A stretch of 64,000 nucleotides of DNA, taken from assembly GCA_002835675.1 (NCBI GenBank), contig PIZR01000002.1, positions 1,279,878 through 1,343,877 on the forward strand. Reading direction: 5' to 3'. The stretch comes from Bacillus sp. BA3 (GTDB lineage: Bacteria > Bacillota > Bacilli > Bacillales > DSM-1321). Position numbers and translations under genes: made by a program. This document shows, piece after piece, positions 60,429 through 64,000 of the stretch. The notes below the pieces were generated by a model. It ran no database searches. It had not been told where the DNA came from and was given only the letters and a program-made list of their open reading frames with translations. Position 1 is the first letter of the stretch. Every line of letters begins with the position of its first letter.

Positions 60429-61349
60429 TTATTTTCCAAGAAAACTTTTGGAAAAGAAGTCTAATTGGTATTCTAATGTTATTGGATCATTGAAGTAGAA
60501 TTTTTTTGCATCAGCTTCATATAGTTGATTGTTTTTAACGGCAGGTATGTTTTTAAACGTATCTGTTTGTTGGAATGAATTGTCTTGATCTTTGTTATTG
60601 CTCAAAATCACATAATCACCGGCATAGTCTTTCAGGACTTCTAATGATAAGGCAAAGTAACCATCTTTCAATGCCACTTCTTTTACCTTTTCAGGCATGC
60701 CCAATTTCATTTCTTGATAAAGGATTTCCGTTCCACGGCCCCAATTATCGCCGTATACATAGAACTGTTTGTCAAACTTTTCGAAAACGGAAACGGTAGC
60801 ATCTTCTCCAATTTTAGCCTTAATTTCATCACCGGTTGTTTTTGCCCGTTTTTTGAAATCATCCACCCAAGCTTGAGCTTCTTTTTCTTTATTCAAAAGT
60901 TTACCAATTTCTACATGCTGTGTTAAATAGTCCACTTTTCCGTATGTATACGTTACAGTCGGAGCAATTTCCTTTAATTTATCGACATTTTTAATCGTTG
61001 ATAAACCAATGATTAAATCCGGATCCAACTCAATGATTTTTTCCAGGTTTTCGTCCGTGACTTCCTCGACATTTTTTAACTCTTTAAAGTTCGGGTTCAT
61101 TTTAGACCACGAATCGACACCTACAAGGTTAACATCCAAAGCCATTACGTTACCTGCGAAAGAAGATAGTACTAAAACACGCTGAGGATCTGCCGGAACT
61201 TCAACAGGACCATTTTCAGATTGATATGTGATGGTACCTGATTTTTCCTTTTTGGAAGCGGAGCTTTTTTCTTTTTCGGTTGACTCGTTACCACAAGCAC
61301 TAATAATTAACACTAACAGCAGTATAAACGGGATCATTATCTTTTTCAT
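60429..61349 (-). CDS. yfiY: Iron-siderophore-binding lipoprotein (YfiY-like)
   Basis: 306 residues. A lipobox (LIISAC, Cys19) anchors a class III binding protein: PVEVPADPQRVLVLSSFAGNVMALDVNLVGVDSW, then DPDLIIGLSTI, and YFALSLEVLKDYAGDYVILS. It takes up ferric siderophore outside the membrane. Its first 50 bases lie inside the end of the ATPase gene, so its ribosome-binding site (AAAAGGAGATTT) is within coding DNA. Confidence 0.85.
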   Translation of the reverse strand: MKKIMIPFILLLVLIISACGNESTEKEKSSASKKEKSGTITYQSENGPVEVPADPQRVLVLSSFAGNVMALDVNLVGVDSWSKMNPNFKELKNVEEVTDENLEKIIELDPDLIIGLSTIKNVDKLKEIAPTVTYTYGKVDYLTQHVEIGKLLNKEKEAQAWVDDFKKRAKTTGDEIKAKIGEDATVSVFEKFDKQFYVYGDNWGRGTEILYQEMKLGMPEKVKEVALKDGYFALSLEVLKDYAGDYVILSNNKDQDNSFQQTDTFKNIPAVKNNQLYEADAKKFYFNDPITLEYQLDFFSKSFLGK

Positions 61350-62148
61350 TTGTTGTCAAATCTCCTTTTAATAAATTGTATGTGCTGCACATTGGTTTGT
61401 TTGTTCGTTGATCTCGTCCGATTACCGCATCAATATGGAATACTTCCTTAAGCACTTCATGAGTGATGACTTCTTCACAATCTCCTGCTTTGACTATTTC
61501 CCCGTCCTTTAAGGCAATGATATAGTCGGCAAAGCGAGCAGCTTGGTTTAAATCATGAAGAACCATGACAATTGTACGTCCCTGTTCTACATTCAGCTTT
61601 TGTAATAATTCTAGAACCTCCAGCTGATGCGCCATATCCAAATAGGTGGTCGGCTCGTCAAGGAAGATGATTTCCGTTTCCTGGGCAAGTGCCATCGCAA
61701 TCCAAACACGCTGGCGCTGACCTCCTGATAGAGCATCCACCGGACGGAACTTGAAGTCTTTCGTACCGGTCACTTCAAGTGCCCAATCAATCACATCATA
61801 GTCTTTTTGGGTCAGGCGCCCAAAACCCTTTTGATAGGGAAAGCGCCCATATGATACGAGCTCCCCAACCGTCAAACCGCTTGCACTCTCGGGTGTCTGC
61901 GGAAGTATGGCCATTTTTCTTGCAAGGATCTTAGTGCTTTCTTTTGAAATATTCACCCCATCTAAAACAACCGTACCTGATTGATTAGAAATGATTCTGG
62001 TGATCGCTTTCAAAAGTGTCGATTTCCCACACCCATTTGAACCGATGATCGTCGTGATTTTTTTATCTGGAATTTCCACACTGAGATCTTTTACAATTAA
62101 ACGTTCACCATAACCAATATTCAAATCCTCTGTATATAGGCGAACCAT
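61300..62148 (-). CDS. yusV: Siderophore ABC-transporter ATPase (YusV-like)
   Basis: 282 residues. Walker A IGSNGCGKST, signature LSGGQRQRVWIAMAL, Walker B EIIFLDEPTTYLD and H-loop VMVLHDL are complete. ADYIIALKDGEIVKAGDCEEVITHEVLKEVFHIDA is characteristic of FecE/FepC-type ATPases. In B. subtilis yusV is unlinked and serves several importers; here it is the first gene of the full operon. The Fur box lies 47 bases upstream of its ATG. Confidence 0.88.
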   Translation of the reverse strand: MVRLYTEDLNIGYGERLIVKDLSVEIPDKKITTIIGSNGCGKSTLLKAITRIISNQSGTVVLDGVNISKESTKILARKMAILPQTPESASGLTVGELVSYGRFPYQKGFGRLTQKDYDVIDWALEVTGTKDFKFRPVDALSGGQRQRVWIAMALAQETEIIFLDEPTTYLDMAHQLEVLELLQKLNVEQGRTIVMVLHDLNQAARFADYIIALKDGEIVKAGDCEEVITHEVLKEVFHIDAVIGRDQRTNKPMCSTYNLLKGDLTTNEKDNDPVYTAVSVNY

Positions 62149-62194
62149 TTTTTAACCTCCATTTACTGAAAAATAGGTAAGTAAAAACTCAAAT

Positions 62195-62213
62195 GAAAAT
62201 GATTATCATTATC
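62195..62213 (-). promoter_or_regulatory. Fur box of the siderophore importer operon
   Basis: GAAAATGATTATCATTATC differs from the 19-bp consensus GATAATGATWATCATTATC at one position. It lies immediately upstream of the operon, so the genes should be repressed when iron is sufficient. Confidence 0.9.
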
Positions 62214-62336
62214 CACTACTTAATTACTATAATTCTATCTAAATATATTGTCAATGGTAATTTCATGGGCATATAAGAAGAAATTCTGACAGGATTTTTT
62301 GGGCCGGTCCATATTACCGACTGACAAATGAACACA

Positions 62337-62370
62337 GTAAAGATCCCGGAAATATTTCCGGGATCTTTAC
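62337..62370. terminator. 34-bp palindrome, probable terminator after nfrA-like gene
   Basis: GTAAAGATCCCGGAAA-TA-TTTCCGGGATCTTTAC is perfectly symmetric. It lies about 70 bases past the stop of the leftward nitroreductase gene; the T content after the stem is low. Confidence 0.6.
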
Positions 62371-62438
62371 TGCTAGGTCCATACTCAGGACTTTGGAAGA
62401 TGTCCCTTATGGGAAGGGCAATAAGCCATTACCATCAA

Positions 62439-63188
62439 TCAATGTTTCTTAAATCCTTGCTTCTCAACATAATCTTTCATGTACAACCTGCTTTTCTTTC
62501 CAAGCATTCCAGCCATTTGCTCGGTCCAGGTGTCTTTTCGTTTACCTTCAGTCCGACGCTCGTAATAACTGGAAATCGTTTCATTATACTCTTCAAGTTG
62601 TCCAATGAACTCTTGCTTATCCTCCTGATATCCATTTTCATGATAAATATTGGACAGCGGCAAACGCGGCTTTTTATCCGAACGGTTTTTCGGATATCCG
62701 ACCACTAGAGCGAATAATGGTATAACGCGATGCGGTATATTCAATATTGCTGACACTTCTGGGAGATTATTGCGGATCCCGCCTATATAGCAAATGCCAA
62801 GATCCATCGATTCTGCTGCCAATGCCGCATTTTGAGCCGCAAGAGCAGCATCAATACAGGCAACCATGAATTTCTCCGTACTTTCAATTGATTCGGACAG
62901 GTCAGTGTTTTCCATTTCGGAAACCATATCATGACGATATAAATCGGCGCAAAAGACGAATAGATGTCCATTCTTCTCTACATATGATTGTGGTCCGGCA
63001 AGTTCAGCAAGCTTGGCTTTCTTTTCCGGATCGGTTACCCCTATGATTGAATACGCTTGAATATAACTTGAAGTCGATGCCGCTTGGGCACATTCCACAA
63101 TCGTATTGATTTGCTCCTCAGACAATAACTTGTCCTCAAAAGAACGTATGGAACGGTGATCTAAAATCTTCTCAATAATGTTATTCAA
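62439..63188 (-). CDS. NfrA/NfsA-type NADPH-dependent nitro/FMN reductase
   Basis: 249 residues from TTG 63188, which follows AGGGGTGGG; this equals the length of B. subtilis NfrA proteins. NNIIEKILDHRSIRSFEDKLLSEEQ is the nitroreductase head. AASTSSYIQAYSIIGV, then DLGICYIGGIRNN and HRVIPLFALVVGYPKNRSDKKPRLP bind FMN and define the NfsA/FRase group. It is an oxygen-insensitive flavin reductase acting on nitro compounds or quinones. Which paralog (NfrA1/YcnD) it corresponds to is open. Confidence 0.87.
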   Translation of the reverse strand: MNNIIEKILDHRSIRSFEDKLLSEEQINTIVECAQAASTSSYIQAYSIIGVTDPEKKAKLAELAGPQSYVEKNGHLFVFCADLYRHDMVSEMENTDLSESIESTEKFMVACIDAALAAQNAALAAESMDLGICYIGGIRNNLPEVSAILNIPHRVIPLFALVVGYPKNRSDKKPRLPLSNIYHENGYQEDKQEFIGQLEEYNETISSYYERRTEGKRKDTWTEQMAGMLGKKSRLYMKDYVEKQGFKKH

Positions 63189-63267
63189 TGCTCCCACCCC
63201 TAAAGAATATGTAAAGTATCCATCATCGGGGCTGAAATAATGCCCCCGATGACAGTAATGATGAAAC

Positions 63268-63756
63268 TCAACCTTTTGTTTTCAAATCCAATTCACGGTA
63301 ATTTTGCTGTCTAAGTGCTTCATAAACCAAGATGGCAGCCGTGTTCGACAGATTAAGTGAACGTACTTTATCCGTCATTGGAATCCGCAGGCACCGATCC
63401 ATATTTTCTTGGATCAGATCTTTCGGGAGCCCCGTCGTTTCACGGCCAAAAATGAAGAATATCTCACTGTCTTGATCACTGTAATCGAAGCTGGAATGCG
63501 GCTGCTCCCCGAATTTCGTCAAGTAATAAAATTCACCGCCGGCATTTTTTTCAAAAAACTCTTCTAACGAATCATAATAATGGATCTTTACATTCTCCCA
63601 GTAATCGAGCCCTGCCCGTTTGAGCTGTTTGTCATCCGTCGAGAAACCGAGCGGGCGAATGAGATGTAAAGACGTATCCGTCCCTGCACATGTTCTTGCG
63701 ATATTTCCTGTATTTGCTGGAATCTGTGGTTGATATAAAACTACATGTATTGACAC
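63268..63756 (-). CDS. trmL: tRNA (cytidine(34)-2'-O)-methyltransferase TrmL
   Basis: 162 residues of the SpoU family with the trefoil knot. IHVVLYQPQIPANTGNIARTC is the family head. FIFGRETTGLPKDLI and RIPMTDKVRSLNLSNTAAILVYEALRQ are the SAM-binding knot motifs 2 and 3. It methylates the wobble 2'-OH of leucine tRNAs. GTG start with AGAGGTG upstream. The B. subtilis ortholog (cspR) lies next to yhbB, as here. Confidence 0.93.
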   Translation of the reverse strand: MSIHVVLYQPQIPANTGNIARTCAGTDTSLHLIRPLGFSTDDKQLKRAGLDYWENVKIHYYDSLEEFFEKNAGGEFYYLTKFGEQPHSSFDYSDQDSEIFFIFGRETTGLPKDLIQENMDRCLRIPMTDKVRSLNLSNTAAILVYEALRQQNYRELDLKTKG

Positions 63757-63823
63757 TTCATTTTCACCTCTAGTTTGAACTTCACCTTAATTATAGCATT
63801 AAACAAAAAAGACTAAAAACCAA

Positions 63824-64000
63824 TCACCCTCCATCCAAAATCACAAAGAATTTATAAACAATGTTCGGTGTGTATCTCGTTGAATCCTCATATGTCCAAT
63901 ACCGGTGACGGCTGTTCATCGTATGTGCATTCACTAGCGGCATCCCGTCCTGATCCTTCGCCGTTACGATCAAGTTATGATCAAACCGTCCGTCCCCTTC
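63824..64000 (-). CDS. yhbB: C-terminal fragment of an amidase-domain protein (YhbB-like)
   Basis: 58 residues to the right edge: [24 protein letters not shown] then [25 protein letters not shown]. '[16 protein letters not shown]' plus 'RYW.YEDS' is the end of the putative amidase_6 domain found in YhbB, a protein of the cell-wall/sporulation region. The gene order with trmL agrees with B. subtilis. The N terminus is outside the window. Confidence 0.65.
   Translation of the reverse strand, partial: EGDGRFDHNLIVTAKDQDGMPLVNAHTMNSRHRYWTYEDSTRYTPNIVYKFFVILDGG

Overview
The window looks like chromosomal DNA of an AT-rich, spore-forming Bacillaceae. Peribacillus / Bacillus simplex-like is my guess from the overall gene style; no marker gene proves the species. 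Shine-Dalgarno sites are strong, TTG starts are frequent, and clear B. subtilis counterparts include kimA, glcU-gdh, gtaB, metNIQ, bcrC, prkA-yhbH, glnKL-glsA, yusV-yfiYZ-yfhA, trmL and yhbB. No tRNA, rRNA, CRISPR array, prophage or intact insertion sequence was seen.

Layout. 1-9.3 kb holds mostly single housekeeping or accessory genes: a MocR-type regulator tail, a YjcZ-family spore peptide, an MBL hydrolase, an NCS1 permease, two Nudix hydrolases, a LOG protein, fabZ, bcrC, an SRPBCC protein and a dienelactone-hydrolase-like protein. 9.3-14.2 kb holds two FbpA-like genes, then a SAM-riboswitch-controlled metN-metI-metQ-M20 peptidase operon. 14.3-19.9 kb holds an acetyltransferase, an FMN reductase, glcU-gdh, and kimA behind a c-di-AMP riboswitch. 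20.1-24.7 kb is a cell-envelope region: GtrA, a GT2 transferase and a YkoS-type membrane protein, which look like a three-component glycosylation system, divergent from gtaB. 24.8-30.7 kb holds a cytochrome P450, an amino-acid permease, and a FadR-type regulator with an MFS exporter. 31-47.3 kb is the most accessory-looking part: an AtxA/Mga-family regulator, decayed and tiny genes, an eight-gene exopolysaccharide operon that mixes ywq-type and eps-type genes but has no sugar-adding transferase, a lipoprotein, and a 1069-residue surface protein with five 204-bp internal repeats. 47.6-52.7 kb holds yhbH and prkA (sporulation/stationary-phase kinase module), small proteins and a candidate small RNA. 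52.8-58.3 kb is a glutamine-use locus (permease, glsA, glnK-glnL). 58.3-62.2 kb is a Fur-boxed siderophore ABC importer. The end has a nitroreductase, trmL and the tail of a yhbB-like amidase gene. From memory, yhbB-cspR(trmL)-...-prkA-yhbH is contiguous in B. subtilis, so the glutamine and siderophore loci appear to sit inside that block here.

Regulation visible in the sequence: a SAM-I (S-box) riboswitch, a ydaO-type c-di-AMP riboswitch, a 19-bp Fur box, a probable cre site, and many intrinsic terminators. The least explained items are a 21-bp tandem repeat array with a second small copy 8 kb away, a promoter-plus-terminator unit that looks like a C-rich small RNA, a second promoter/terminator unit in front of the FbpA-like genes, and a 70-bp block duplicated in front of two small ORFs. 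No single undescribed machine is obvious. Coordinates come from reading by eye, and homology calls from remembered family features.
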